Below are positions 27,124 through 35,607 of a stretch of DNA of 64,000 nucleotides, in pieces (position 1 is the first letter of the stretch; each line of letters starts with the position of its first letter). The notes under the pieces were generated by a model. It was not told the origin of the DNA. It saw only the letters and a program-made list of their open reading frames with translations, and ran no database searches. The stretch is taken from NCBI GenBank assembly GCA_041617155.1, contig JBFJPL010000005.1:13590-77589 (forward strand). The letters run 5' to 3'. The position numbers were made by a program, and so were the translations under genes. Origin of the DNA: CAMYKD01 sp041617155. Lineage in GTDB: Bacteria; Pseudomonadota; Alphaproteobacteria; Kiloniellales; JAKSDN01.

Positions 27124-27914
27124 ATATAGCCGTCGGCGCGCAGCCGCTCGAAGGCGTCTTCGCGCTCGTGGTCCATGGCCCGTCCGGCGCGCTCCGACGT
27201 GGTCGTGGCCTCCAACTCCGCAATGATCTCATCGACCGTCGACGCCTTCGATTCGATCGGGCTGGTGATGTCCTGGTCGCCGAGCGAGCGGTAGCGCTGG
27301 CCCTTGCGGGCGAAGTAGAGCGGCACCACGGGTATGTTCTCGCGCTTGATGTAGCGCCAAATATCCAGTTCGGTCCACTGCAGCAGCGGGTGGACGCGCA
27401 GGTGAGTGCCGGGTGGAAAATCGGTCTTGTACTGGTCCCAGAACTCGGGCGGCTGGTCGCGGAAGTCCCACTGCCCGCTTTCGTCGCGCGGGCTGAACAC
27501 CCGCTCCTTGGCACGGACCGCCTGCTCGTCGCGGCGGATGCCCAGAATCAGGCCGTTCAAACCGTGCTTTTGGACCGCCTGTTTCAACCCGGCGGTCTTG
27601 CGCGCCGCCGAGCGCGCCGCCGGCGGCAGGGTGTCGTCCACATCCTCGAGCGGCGGACAGTCCTCGGTCAAGAGCTCGAGCCCCCACTCGACCGCATAGC
27701 GCTTCCGGAAGGCATACATCTCCTTGAACTTCCGGCCGGTATCGACGTGCAGCACAGGAAACGGCACATGGCCGAAGAAAGCCTTGCGCGCCAGCCAGAC
27801 CATGGCATTGGAGTCCTTGCCGAGCGACCAAAGCATGGCGAGCGGCTCGATCCGGTTATAGGCCTCGCGCAGGATGTAAATCGACTGCGCTTCCAGTTCG
27901 TCCAGGCGTTGCAT
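27120..27914 (-). CDS. cysD: Sulfate adenylyltransferase subunit 2
   Basis: CysD (264 residues) catalyses adenylylation of sulfate together with CysN. The PP-loop-like motif is LWSLGKDSNAMVWLARKAFF, followed by LHVDTGRKFKEMYAFR, LGIRRDEQAVRA and the C-terminal GDQDITSPIESKASTVDEII. The ATG at 27914 begins homology; the longer upstream open frame is not supported. It shares a 4-base overlap with cysN. It is divergent from nnrS across 216 bases. Confidence 0.94.
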   Translation of the reverse strand: MQRLDELEAQSIYILREAYNRIEPLAMLWSLGKDSNAMVWLARKAFFGHVPFPVLHVDTGRKFKEMYAFRKRYAVEWGLELLTEDCPPLEDVDDTLPPAARSAARKTAGLKQAVQKHGLNGLILGIRRDEQAVRAKERVFSPRDESGQWDFRDQPPEFWDQYKTDFPPGTHLRVHPLLQWTELDIWRYIKRENIPVVPLYFARKGQRYRSLGDQDITSPIESKASTVDEIIAELEATTTSERAGRAMDHEREDAFERLRADGYM

Positions 27915-28130
27915 GGGTTCCGGGTCGCTTAAGGATCGGCATAGGATCGTCGGCGAGAGGGACAAGGCCTCCCGGGGTTCGCCGATTAGCGCCTTTGTGG
28001 CCCCGAGGCAACCTTTTTCCGCTCGGGAATAGTCACCGTGACATGCCGATGTAGCCTTGACGGTCCGAGCCTTTCGCGGGATTTCTATAGCGCTAGTCGG
28101 CCTCGCGATCAGACCTGGGGAGCAACAGCC

Positions 28131-29333
28131 ATGGCAAGGGCCCGCCCGACCGCATCGGACGGAGGCGACGAGGCAAGTGCGGCAATCTGGCGGCAGGGAT
28201 TCCGGCCTTTCTTCCTGGGCGCGGCCTTGTGGTCGGCGGCGGCACTGGCGCTTTGGATCCCGGCCCTGACCCACGGTCTGGTCCTGCCCAGCGGTTTCGG
28301 CGCGGCGGCCTGGCACGCCCACGAAATGCTGTTCGGTTTCGCCGCCGCGGCGATCGCCGGCTTCCTCTTGACGGCGATCCCGAACTGGACCGGCCGCCTG
28401 CCGATCCAGGGCACCCGGCTCGCCTTTCTGTTCACCCTGTGGGCCGCTGGCCGCATCGCCGTCGCCACCTCGTCGCTGGTCGGCGAGTGGCTGGCCGCGA
28501 CAGTGGACGTCGGCTTTCTCGCGACCCTCTGCGCCATGGTTCTGCGCGAGATCCTGGCCGGCCGGAACTGGCGCAATCTGCCGATGGCTGGCGTGCTGGC
28601 CGTGCTCGCCCTGGCCAATCTCACAACCCATCTGGAGCCGCTCGGCCTCGCGGACACCAGCGACCTGGGCCAGCGCCTGACGATTGCCACCGTCGCGTTC
28701 CTCATCACCTTGATCGGCGGCCGGATCGTGCCGAGCTTCACCCGCAATTGGCTGAACAAGCGCAGCGAAACCGCGTTGCCGAGGACTTTCGGCCGGCTCG
28801 ACCGCGCGACCGTGGCGGTCACGGCCTTGACCGGCCTTGGCTGGACCCTGCTGCCCGAGTCGGCGTTGACCGGCGTCCTGGCGCTTGTGACCGCCGCCGC
28901 CCAAGGTCTACGCCTTTCCGGCTGGCGCGGCCACAAGACCGGCGCCGAGCCTTTGGTCTGGGTGCTCCATCTTGGCTATGCCTGGCTGCCGATCGGCTTC
29001 GCGCTACTAGGTGTCGCGATCCTGACCGATCTGCTGCTGCCAAGCGCCGCCTTCCACGCCCTGACGGCAGGGGCCATGGGAACCATGATCCTGGCGGTCA
29101 TGACGCGCGCCACCTTGGGCCACACCGGCCGGGCGCTGACCGCCGGTCCGGCGACGCTCGCCATCTACGCCCTGGTCACGCTCGCGGCCCTGCTTCGCCT
29201 GCTCGCGCCGCTCTTCGGCGGCGCGGAACTGCCGGTCATGGCCGTGGCCGGCCTGTCGTGGATCGCCGCCTTCGGTCTTTTCGCCACGGCCTATGGTCCT
29301 CTCCTCATTGGTGCCGAGCACCGCAGCGATTAG
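28131..29333 (+). CDS. nnrS: NnrS family haem/copper membrane protein
   Basis: This 400-residue protein has about 12 hydrophobic segments. Family signatures are RQGFRPFFLGAALWSA, WHAHEMLFGFAAAAIAGFLLTAIPNWTG and GGRIVPSFTRNW. NnrS proteins are linked to nitric oxide metabolism and relieve nitrosative stress in studied bacteria; the exact reaction is unresolved. The start at 28131 has GGGGAG upstream. It is convergent with the nqr operon. A near-identical copy of its last 100 bases or so lies at 38.0-38.2 kb. Confidence 0.93.
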   Translation: MARARPTASDGGDEASAAIWRQGFRPFFLGAALWSAAALALWIPALTHGLVLPSGFGAAAWHAHEMLFGFAAAAIAGFLLTAIPNWTGRLPIQGTRLAFLFTLWAAGRIAVATSSLVGEWLAATVDVGFLATLCAMVLREILAGRNWRNLPMAGVLAVLALANLTTHLEPLGLADTSDLGQRLTIATVAFLITLIGGRIVPSFTRNWLNKRSETALPRTFGRLDRATVAVTALTGLGWTLLPESALTGVLALVTAAAQGLRLSGWRGHKTGAEPLVWVLHLGYAWLPIGFALLGVAILTDLLLPSAAFHALTAGAMGTMILAVMTRATLGHTGRALTAGPATLAIYALVTLAALLRLLAPLFGGAELPVMAVAGLSWIAAFGLFATAYGPLLIGAEHRSD

Positions 29334-29349
29334 GGCTCCTACGCACAAA

Positions 29350-29365
29350 CGCGGCTCAAGCCGCG
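29350..29365. terminator. GC-rich hairpin downstream of nnrS
   Basis: CGCGGC-TCAA-GCCGCG is a perfect 6-bp stem with a 4-base loop, 17 bases after the nnrS stop. It has no T-run, so it may be a weak or Rho-assisted terminator. The rest of the 205-base gap to the CBS gene shows nothing I recognise. Confidence 0.4.
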
Positions 29366-29538
29366 GCGCCTCGCAATTTCCCTTTGGCGGGGGACCCGGA
29401 TAGGCCAGCCAAGCCTACGCATGGCACGGGTGTGCCAAATGCGGACAACGGAAATGGCCTATCGACCTGCCCCTTCGCCGGGCCGGGGCTAGACCCTGGG
29501 GCAATGACCGGTGCGATCGGAACCTCCCCGTCTCAGGG

Positions 29539-29922
29539 CTACTCGGTCAATACCTTGAGTATGTCGTAGCGGCTGACCTGCCCGACGAGCTTGCCGTCGC
29601 GGAGGACCGGGAAGCGACGGAAGTGGCTGTCGAGAAAATGCTGGGCCGCGCTCACCAGGTCCTGACCCGCGTCCAGGGTTGTCACGGGCGTGCTCATGAA
29701 ATCGCGTACCGGTCCGCCCCAGTCGTCGTGATATCGTGTCGAAAAAACGATCTTCAGGCAGTCCTTCTTGGACAGCATGCCGACCAGGTCGCCGTCGGTG
29801 TCCACCACCGGTGCGCCGGAAATCCGTTTGTCGAGGAGAATCCGGATGGCCTCGTGAATGTTCATGTCCGGCGTGAAGGTAACCAGCCGAGTCGCCATGA
29901 TGTCGGCGACGGTCCGAGTCAT
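29539..29922 (-). CDS. CBS-pair domain protein, last gene of the nqr operon
   Basis: This 127-residue protein consists of two CBS domains (VADIMATRLVTFTPDMNIHEA and VRDFMSTPVTTLDAGQDLVSA) and nothing else. CBS pairs usually bind adenine nucleotides and regulate partner proteins. The ATG at 29922 overlaps the nqrM stop (ATGA), and AAGGAG lies directly upstream, so it is translated from the same transcript as the NqrBCDEF genes. I infer a role in sensing energy charge for the complex; this is not established. Confidence 0.9.
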   Translation of the reverse strand: MTRTVADIMATRLVTFTPDMNIHEAIRILLDKRISGAPVVDTDGDLVGMLSKKDCLKIVFSTRYHDDWGGPVRDFMSTPVTTLDAGQDLVSAAQHFLDSHFRRFPVLRDGKLVGQVSRYDILKVLTE

Positions 29923-30074
29923 CGCTCCTTCCCGGGCCGGCAGAGGGGACAGGCCTTGAGCACAGCGTCTCCGCCGCACGACCCCTTGAGCGGGCCGCGG
30001 CCGAGCAGGACCCCCGCGCCGAGTCCGAGGATCGCCAGCACGATCACCGCGAAGCTGAGCAAGAACAGCGTCAT
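29919..30074 (-). CDS. nqrM: NqrM, Nqr maturation factor (51 residues)
   Basis: This very short gene encodes 51 residues: a transmembrane segment (LFLLSFAVIVLAILGLGAGV) followed by LLGRGPLKGSCGG and a second Cys pair ACPLCRPGK. The KGSCGG motif and CxxC after one helix match NqrM, which is needed for Na+-NQR assembly, probably by delivering iron to the NqrD/NqrE cysteines. It overlaps both apbE (ATGA at 30074) and the CBS gene (ATGA at 29922). It is somewhat shorter than typical NqrM. Confidence 0.88.
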   Translation of the reverse strand: MTLFLLSFAVIVLAILGLGAGVLLGRGPLKGSCGGDAVLKACPLCRPGKER

Positions 30075-31033
30075 GAAGCGCCTCCCACCGCGAATCCGTT
30101 GACGTCCACTTCCTCCAGTCCGCCCGGGCGGCGCATCAGGAACAGCGCGCTGGCGTCGCGAGCCTTGAGCAGCGGGCGGGCGGCTTCCGGCCCCAGCACC
30201 ATGGCGGCCGTTGCCAGACCGTCCGCAATCAGCCCCGTCGCGGCCAACACGCTCACCGAGGCGACCCCATTGTTTACCGGCGTCCGGGTACGCGGGTCCA
30301 GAACATGACCATAGCGCCGACTACCAACGGCATAGCCCTGCGCGCCGTCGCCCGACGTCGCCAAGGCGCGCCTGTCTGCTTCGACGATTCGCTGAAGCAT
30401 GGTCGATCCCGGCCGTTCGATACCGACACGCCAGGGCCGTCCCGATGGGTGGCGGCCCCGGGCCGCGACCTCGCCGCCCAGTTCGACCAGGAAATCGAGC
30501 CCGTCGAGCGCCTGCACGATCTCGTCCAGCGCGTGTCCCTTGGCGATGCCGCAAAGGTCGAGGCTCAACCCGGGGCACGCCGTTCTCAGCACATCACCGA
30601 CGATGCTCAGATCGCGATACCGGCCGCTCGGGCGGGCAGGCGAAATGGCGGGCGGCCCGAAGCCGTAGCGCCTGCCCAGCGGCGCCGTGGTCGGGTCGAA
30701 GGCGCCGTCGCTGTCCCGGGCCAGCTCCAGCGCCGCGCGCGCAACGAGACTTGTCTCGCGCGACACAAAGGTGCAGCCGGCGGCGTTGAAGCGGGCCAAT
30801 TCGGAGCCGGAGCGATAGGGCGACATGAGGGCATCAATGCGCGCCACGACCACTTCCAGCCGGGCCCGCGCCCGGGCCGCCTCGCGCGTGTCGGGCAGCA
30901 CGAGCCGCCACGCCGAGCCGAAGGCGGGGCCCGTGTGGACGCGCACTTCGGCCGCGCGTGCCGCGGCGGGCAAGACGTTCAGCAACGCCGCGCCGCCGGC
31001 TATTCGCAGAAGCTCCCTTCGCGTGATCGTCAT
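30071..31033 (-). CDS. apbE: FAD:protein FMN transferase
   Basis: ApbE (320 residues) attaches FMN covalently to Thr in (S/T)GAT motifs of NqrB, NqrC and Rnf subunits. The N-terminus has a Tat-like start (TRRELLRIAGGAALL) with cleavage near AARAA, so it is exported. Motifs are SPYRSGSELARFN, DLCGIAKGHALDEIV, VELGGEV and GHVLDPRTRTPV. It starts immediately after the nqrF stop. In this operon the only SGAT target I can see is in NqrC. Confidence 0.95.
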   Translation of the reverse strand: MTITRRELLRIAGGAALLNVLPAAARAAEVRVHTGPAFGSAWRLVLPDTREAARARARLEVVVARIDALMSPYRSGSELARFNAAGCTFVSRETSLVARAALELARDSDGAFDPTTAPLGRRYGFGPPAISPARPSGRYRDLSIVGDVLRTACPGLSLDLCGIAKGHALDEIVQALDGLDFLVELGGEVAARGRHPSGRPWRVGIERPGSTMLQRIVEADRRALATSGDGAQGYAVGSRRYGHVLDPRTRTPVNNGVASVSVLAATGLIADGLATAAMVLGPEAARPLLKARDASALFLMRRPGGLEEVDVNGFAVGGAS

Positions 31034-32251
31034 TCAGCCTCCGAAATCGTCGTACAGGATATTCTCGCGCGGGACGTCCAGCGTATCCAGCAGGGCGCGT
31101 GCCGCCTCGATCATGAGGGGCGGGCCGCACAGATAGTATTCGCACGCCGCCGGGTCGGGATGCGCCTTCAAATGGTTGCGGTAGACGACGTCATGGATGA
31201 ACCCCGTCTCACCGTCCCACGAGTCGCCGGGCGCGGGGTCGGACAGCGCCACATGCCAGGAAAAATTCGCGTGTTCCCGCGCCAGCCGCTCCATATCGTC
31301 GGCGTAGTAGAGATCGATCAACGCGCGCGCGCCATACCAAAAGCTGATCCTGCGCGACGTCCTTTTGTATTCGAGCTGGTCGAACACATGCGCGCGCAGC
31401 GGCACCATGCCGACGCCGCCACCGATCAGGACGATCTCGCGGTCCGTCTCCATGACGAAGAAGTCGCCGAACGGTCCCGACACCGTGACCGCGTCGCCGA
31501 CCTCGAGACCGAACAGGTAGGACGACACCACCCCGGGCGGCGCGTCCGGCCTGCTGGCGGGCGGCAGGGCGAGGCGGATGTTGAGCAGCAGCGCGTTGGT
31601 CTCCCCGGGGTGGTTGGCCAGCGAATACGCCCGGGCAACGGGGGCCTTGCACCGGGCCGTGAGTCTTCTAAGGCCCAAACGCGTCCAGGCATCTTCGTGC
31701 GCGGGGTCCACGGCGATCTCGGCGAACGGCAGGGTGAAGCGCGGCGCGGTGACCTCCACGTATGATCCGGCCCGGAAACTCCTGGCCTGCCCCTCGGGCA
31801 GGGCCAGCACGATTTCCTTGATCAGCGGCGCGAGGGATCGAGTCCGGCTGACGGTGCATGACCAGGTTTCCGCGACCAGCAGGTCGGCGGCCACGGTGAC
31901 CGCGAGGTCGTCGCGCACCACCACTTGGCAGGCGAGGCGGACGCCGTTCGCGATGTCGACTTCGCCTAGCGTGGCCCGCTCGATCGGCAGAACGTCCCCG
32001 CCACCGGTTACGGTCACCCGGCACAAACCACAGGTGCCCGCCCCGCCGCAGCTTGTGGGCAGATGCACGCCGCCATGTTCCAGTGCCGCCAGCAGTTTTT
32101 GTCCGAGGTCGGCGTCCAGGACACGCTCGCCGTTCACGGTGATGTGCGCGAGGCCCCCGGGCACCAGCACGGCCCGGGCGACCAATACGACGAAGGCCAG
32201 CACCATGATCAGTCCCGTGAACACCGAACTGCCAAGAAGGATCTCCGTCAT
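31034..32251 (-). CDS. nqrF: Na+-NQR subunit F, NADH-oxidising flavoprotein
   Basis: NqrF (405 residues) oxidises NADH and passes electrons through FAD and a 2Fe-2S cluster. It has an N-terminal membrane anchor (TGLIMVLAFVVLVARAVLV). A ferredoxin domain has cluster cysteines in TSCGGAGTCGLCRV and LACQ. The FAD-binding motif is RAYSLANHPGE, the NAD-binding loop is GGGVGMVPLRAH and the C-terminus has YYLCGPPLM. All redox motifs look intact. NqrF distinguishes this cluster from Rnf complexes, which lack it. Confidence 0.95.
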   Translation of the reverse strand: MTEILLGSSVFTGLIMVLAFVVLVARAVLVPGGLAHITVNGERVLDADLGQKLLAALEHGGVHLPTSCGGAGTCGLCRVTVTGGGDVLPIERATLGEVDIANGVRLACQVVVRDDLAVTVAADLLVAETWSCTVSRTRSLAPLIKEIVLALPEGQARSFRAGSYVEVTAPRFTLPFAEIAVDPAHEDAWTRLGLRRLTARCKAPVARAYSLANHPGETNALLLNIRLALPPASRPDAPPGVVSSYLFGLEVGDAVTVSGPFGDFFVMETDREIVLIGGGVGMVPLRAHVFDQLEYKRTSRRISFWYGARALIDLYYADDMERLAREHANFSWHVALSDPAPGDSWDGETGFIHDVVYRNHLKAHPDPAACEYYLCGPPLMIEAARALLDTLDVPRENILYDDFGG

Positions 32252-32258
32252 CGTCGCC

Positions 32259-32861
32259 TCATCCGAACTCCAGCCCGCCGAAAACGGCAAACCCCATCGA
32301 CATGAAACCGGTCAGGATGAACGCGAGCCCGAGGCCGCGCAGCCCGTCCGGCACGAGAGTCTCGTCGATCCGCTCGCGCAGGGCGGCGAGCGCCCATACG
32401 GCCAGCGCCCACCCCAGCCCGGAACCCAAGCCGTAGATCACGCTCTCGGAGAACTCGTAGCGGCGCTCGACCATGAACAGGCTGGCGCCGAGGATGGCGC
32501 AGTTGACGGTGATCAGCGGCAGATAGATTCCCAGCGAGCGGTAGAGCCGGGGGAAGTGGCGATCGAGGACCATCTCGAGGATCTGCACTGTGGCCGCGAT
32601 GACGCCGATCGAGGCGATCAGCACCAGGAAGCTCAGATCGACCTCGCCCAGCCCCAGCCACGTCAGCGCGCCGGGCCCGAGCAGCCAGGTGAAAAGGAGG
32701 TTGTTGACAGGGACGGTGATCGTTTCGACCACGATCATGGCGAGGCCCAGCCCGAACGCGGTCTCCAGATGACGGGAGACCGCGAGGAACGTGCACATTC
32801 CAAGGAAGTAGGCGAGCGCCAAATTGTCGGTGAATACCGATCGGACCAGTAGTTCGGTCAT
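32259..32861 (-). CDS. nqrE: Na+-NQR subunit E
   Basis: NqrE (200 residues) is an integral membrane subunit with about six helices. Two conserved Cys residues, in YFLGMCTFLAVS and ITVNCAILGAS, are those that with NqrD bind the intramembrane 2Fe-2S cluster in the known Na+-NQR. The start at 32861 overlaps the nqrD stop (ATGA). A 7-base gap separates it from nqrF. Confidence 0.95.
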   Translation of the reverse strand: MTELLVRSVFTDNLALAYFLGMCTFLAVSRHLETAFGLGLAMIVVETITVPVNNLLFTWLLGPGALTWLGLGEVDLSFLVLIASIGVIAATVQILEMVLDRHFPRLYRSLGIYLPLITVNCAILGASLFMVERRYEFSESVIYGLGSGLGWALAVWALAALRERIDETLVPDGLRGLGLAFILTGFMSMGFAVFGGLEFG

Positions 32862-33508
32862 CGCGGCACCTCGCCGCCCTGTTCTCCCGGGGCCGGCTCG
32901 GCCTGTTCCGGCCGAATGGTACGTATCGCCCACACCAGCAGTCCGAGCAGGAAGAACGCGCTCGGCGGCAGCGCCATCAATCCGAGCGGCGTGAACCAGC
33001 CGCCATCCGCGGCGGCCGGCAAAATTGTGACGCCCAACAGCGTTCCCGCACCGAAAAGCTCGCGCACGATGCCGACCGTAACCAGGATCAGGGCATAGCC
33101 GAGGCCGTTGCCGAGACCGTCGAGCAGGCTCGCGCCGGGGGGATTCTTCATGGCGAAACCTTCCGCGCGGGCGAGCACGATGCAGTTAGTGACGATGAGG
33201 CCGACAAACACGCTGAGACGCTTGCTCATCGCGAACATGTAGGCTTGCAGCATTTGGTCCACGACGATGACCAGCGAGGCAATGATCGTGATCTGCACGA
33301 TGAGCCGGATCGAGCGGGGAACATGGTTGCGAATCAGGCTGATCAGGCCGTTGGAGAGGGTGAGCACGAAGATCAGCGCGGCGCTCATCACCAGGGCGGT
33401 GGCCAGCGACGTGGTCACCGCAAGCGCAGAGCAGATCCCGAGCACCTGAAGCGTCACCGGGTTGGCGACGAGAATGGGGTCGACCAGGGTGCGGGTGCGA
33501 TCGCTCAT
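32858..33508 (-). CDS. nqrD: Na+-NQR subunit D
   Basis: NqrD (216 residues) is a homologue of NqrE with inverted topology. It opens with PILVANPVTLQVLGICSALAVT and has IVTNCIVLARAEGFAM; the two Cys residues are conserved for the shared 2Fe-2S cluster. A short hydrophilic tail (PEQAEPAPGEQGGEVPR) follows the last helix. The start at 33508 overlaps the nqrC stop (ATGA) and its stop overlaps the nqrE start. Confidence 0.95.
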   Translation of the reverse strand: MSDRTRTLVDPILVANPVTLQVLGICSALAVTTSLATALVMSAALIFVLTLSNGLISLIRNHVPRSIRLIVQITIIASLVIVVDQMLQAYMFAMSKRLSVFVGLIVTNCIVLARAEGFAMKNPPGASLLDGLGNGLGYALILVTVGIVRELFGAGTLLGVTILPAAADGGWFTPLGLMALPPSAFFLLGLLVWAIRTIRPEQAEPAPGEQGGEVPR

Positions 33509-34245
33509 CGCCCCGCCTCCGACTTGAGGCGATCGAGATACGGGCCGTAGCCGTCGGGGCCGAGCCAGAAACGCAGTAGGTTGGTGACGCCGGTGCCGGT
33601 GCGGGTCGCACCGGAGATGCCGTCGACCTCGTGCACGCCGGTGCCGGCGCCCTTGACCACCCCGATGCGGATCACGCCGTCGGCATCGGCCACCTGCCTG
33701 CCCGGCCAAAGGGCCTGCCACGCATCTTCCTCGATGCGCGCGCCCATGCCGGGGGTCTCGTCCTGTTCGTAAAAGGTCAGCGCGGCGACGGTGTTCAAAT
33801 CGGCCTTCAGGGCAAGATACCCCTTGAGCGTCGATTGATAGCCGGTTCCGCGCACCGGCAGGACCACCAACCTCAACGCGCCCTCCTCGCGCAGTTCGAA
33901 GACGGTGGCCACGTTCTCGCGGCTGCCCAGCCCCGCACGGTCGCGGTCGACCGGCAGCTCGGTGCTCGTGCCCGGGTCGCGGTCCACATCGGCGCCGGAG
34001 GCGAGATCCACCAGACGCATCTCCGGAACGCCCGCGCCCAGGATTTCCAACATCCCCAGCATGCGCGCCACCTTGTCCGCCTGCCGGTTGGCGTCCTGCA
34101 GCGGCCTCAGCGTCACCGCCGTGGCCGAAACCACCAGCGAGCAAACCAGGGCAACCAGGAGCGCGACGCCGACGGTCTTCGCCGTGCTGTCGTTGGGCAG
34201 GGCAAGGAAGCCCCGCCACCAGACGAGCGGATTGGCACTAGCCAT
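33505..34245 (-). CDS. nqrC: Na+-NQR subunit C, covalent FMN carrier
   Basis: NqrC (246 residues) has one N-terminal membrane segment (TVGVALLVALVCSLVVSATAV) and a periplasmic domain. The flavinylation motif DGISGATRTGTGVTN is present near residue 220, so FMN can be attached by the ApbE encoded downstream. The ATG at 34245 has GGAGG upstream and overlaps the nqrB stop by 8 bases. Length and motif order match the family. Confidence 0.94.
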   Translation of the reverse strand: MASANPLVWWRGFLALPNDSTAKTVGVALLVALVCSLVVSATAVTLRPLQDANRQADKVARMLGMLEILGAGVPEMRLVDLASGADVDRDPGTSTELPVDRDRAGLGSRENVATVFELREEGALRLVVLPVRGTGYQSTLKGYLALKADLNTVAALTFYEQDETPGMGARIEEDAWQALWPGRQVADADGVIRIGVVKGAGTGVHEVDGISGATRTGTGVTNLLRFWLGPDGYGPYLDRLKSEAGR

Positions 34246-35017
34246 GGCGGGGCCTCCAGGCGAGCGCCCGGTCCAGAAGCGGCGCGAACAGCCCGCCCAG
34301 CAGAGCCGCGAACACCACGCCGTCGGGCTGGTCGGGATTGGCGAGGCGGATCGCGACAATCAGCGCGCCGACCAGCATGCCCAGCAGCCAACGGGCACCA
34401 CTGCCGGCGATCGCGCCCTCGGGCGCCGCAGCGAGGAACAGGATACCGGCTGAGAAGGCACCGAGGCCGGGATGCTGCCACCACACGGGGTCGCCCATCA
34501 ACAAACCCGCCGCCGCAGCGCCGGCCACGGCGCCCGCGGCGACCTGCCAGGCGAGCGAGCCTCTCAACATCAGGATAACGGCCCCGGGCAGGCAGGACAG
34601 GGCGAACACGTAGTCGGGCGACAGCGCGAGGATGCCTTGCGCCTCGAACCCGCCCTCGGGGAAGGAAAAGATGGCGAATGCCAGGCCGATCAGCGCCGGC
34701 GGCAGTATCGCCCTGCCGCCGAAGATCTCGCGCCCGAAGACGGCGCCGAAGCTGAGCGCGAGCACGGCCCCGCCCCAGCCGACCGGCCCTGGCAGCATCA
34801 CGACGAACAACACGGCGAAGGCAGGCAGCCCGGAGCCGAGCGGGCGTCCCGTCCGGCGCGCGAACAGGGCGGCCCAGGCATAGGTGATGCCGAGCGCCAG
34901 AGCGAGCAGAAGCAGCCGCTGCATCGCCACCTCCGTGCCGTCGCCAAACAGCCGCACGAGGAAGGGCAGCGTCAGCGCCAGCAGCCTGAGGCGGTCATCA
35001 CTGTCCGGATCGGTCAT
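34238..35017 (-). CDS. nqrB: Short NqrB/RnfD-like membrane subunit lacking the SGAT motif
   Basis: This 259-residue membrane protein resembles NqrB/RnfD. It has LALSFGAVFGREIFGGRAIL (residues about 85-105), ILALSPDYVFALSCLPGA and the diagnostic C-terminus RWLLGMLVGALIVAIRLANP followed by ALLGGLFAPLLDRALAW. Canonical NqrB is about 400 residues. This version lacks the N-terminal extension and the mid-region loop with the covalent FMN SGAT motif; no SGAT occurs anywhere in it. It is the first gene of the operon. The start at 35017 is preferred because the paralogous remnant at 37873 begins at the same residue; the ATG at 35023 is possible. Confidence 0.85.
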   Translation of the reverse strand: MTDPDSDDRLRLLALTLPFLVRLFGDGTEVAMQRLLLLALALGITYAWAALFARRTGRPLGSGLPAFAVLFVVMLPGPVGWGGAVLALSFGAVFGREIFGGRAILPPALIGLAFAIFSFPEGGFEAQGILALSPDYVFALSCLPGAVILMLRGSLAWQVAAGAVAGAAAAGLLMGDPVWWQHPGLGAFSAGILFLAAAPEGAIAGSGARWLLGMLVGALIVAIRLANPDQPDGVVFAALLGGLFAPLLDRALAWRPRHG

Positions 35018-35607
35018 GGTCATCGCGTGCCAACTTAAGGTCGGGATGAAACCCTGACAACGGTTGTGCCTCAATCGCCTGGGCTTGTCTCGGGGTCGCG
35101 GGCAGTCTGCGGTCGCCTTGACGAACAACGCCTGGTCATTCGACGGCTCAGTGGACAGCTTCCTGGGGCAGCCCATTCCAACGACAACCTGATCGGTGAG
35201 TGGCACGTCGTCCGCGCCGATTGCCACGGCCATTTGCGAAGCTTCGAGCAATGATCGTTGAACAGTACCGCCGGGCGGAGGCTTTGGCTGTGCCTTCGCC
35301 ATCGGGAACCAGCCGATCAATGAATCGGTTCGGGGAAACAATGGCTCAAAGTCGGACATCGGCCTCGGAGAGTCCGAAGCTGCGGTTGAACTGACGTGGG
35401 GCAAACATGGCAAAAATGGCAAAAATGGCAAAAGCAGCCATGATTGGACGTCAGCGTATTCTGCTTTCGACTGCGGGCTCATGGCGCACTATGATAATTC
35501 CATCGACGAACTAGAATGCCGCACCATTCGTTATGGGAATGCTCATGGACACTTTTTCGTGTGGCGCGCGTGCCTTCCAAATCCGGAACGACGTGCCGGA
35601 GCTGACG
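35018..35607. other. Divergent regulatory region between nqrB and the octahaem cytochrome
   Basis: There is no convincing gene in these 590 bases. The first 150 or so next to nqrB (35024-35175) are recognisably similar to the sequence upstream of the nqrB remnant (37880-38005): both contain TGACAACGGT, a CGGTCGCCTTG-like block and GACAGCTTCCTG. Such conservation outside a coding region suggests promoter or leader function. A 9-bp triplication lies at 35407-35433. Confidence 0.6.
35407..35433 (+). repeat. Three tandem copies of ATGGCAAAA
   Basis: ATGGCAAAA occurs three times without mismatch at 35407, 35416 and 35425. The stretch is A-rich against a GC-rich background and lies 175 bases upstream of the cytochrome start. 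Because the unit is 9 bp, copy changes would keep any reading frame. It could be a protein-binding repeat or a simple slippage product. Confidence 0.8.

Noticed and set aside
28057..28090. TTGACG and TCTATA as an nnrS promoter
   Set aside because: Spacing is about 21 bp, too long for a convincing sigma70 promoter.
35052..35075. Possible FNR or NnrR box upstream of nqrB (TTGTGCCTCAA)
   Set aside because: The half-sites are separated by 5 rather than the 8 bases of TTGAT-N4-ATCAA and flanking bases do not match.
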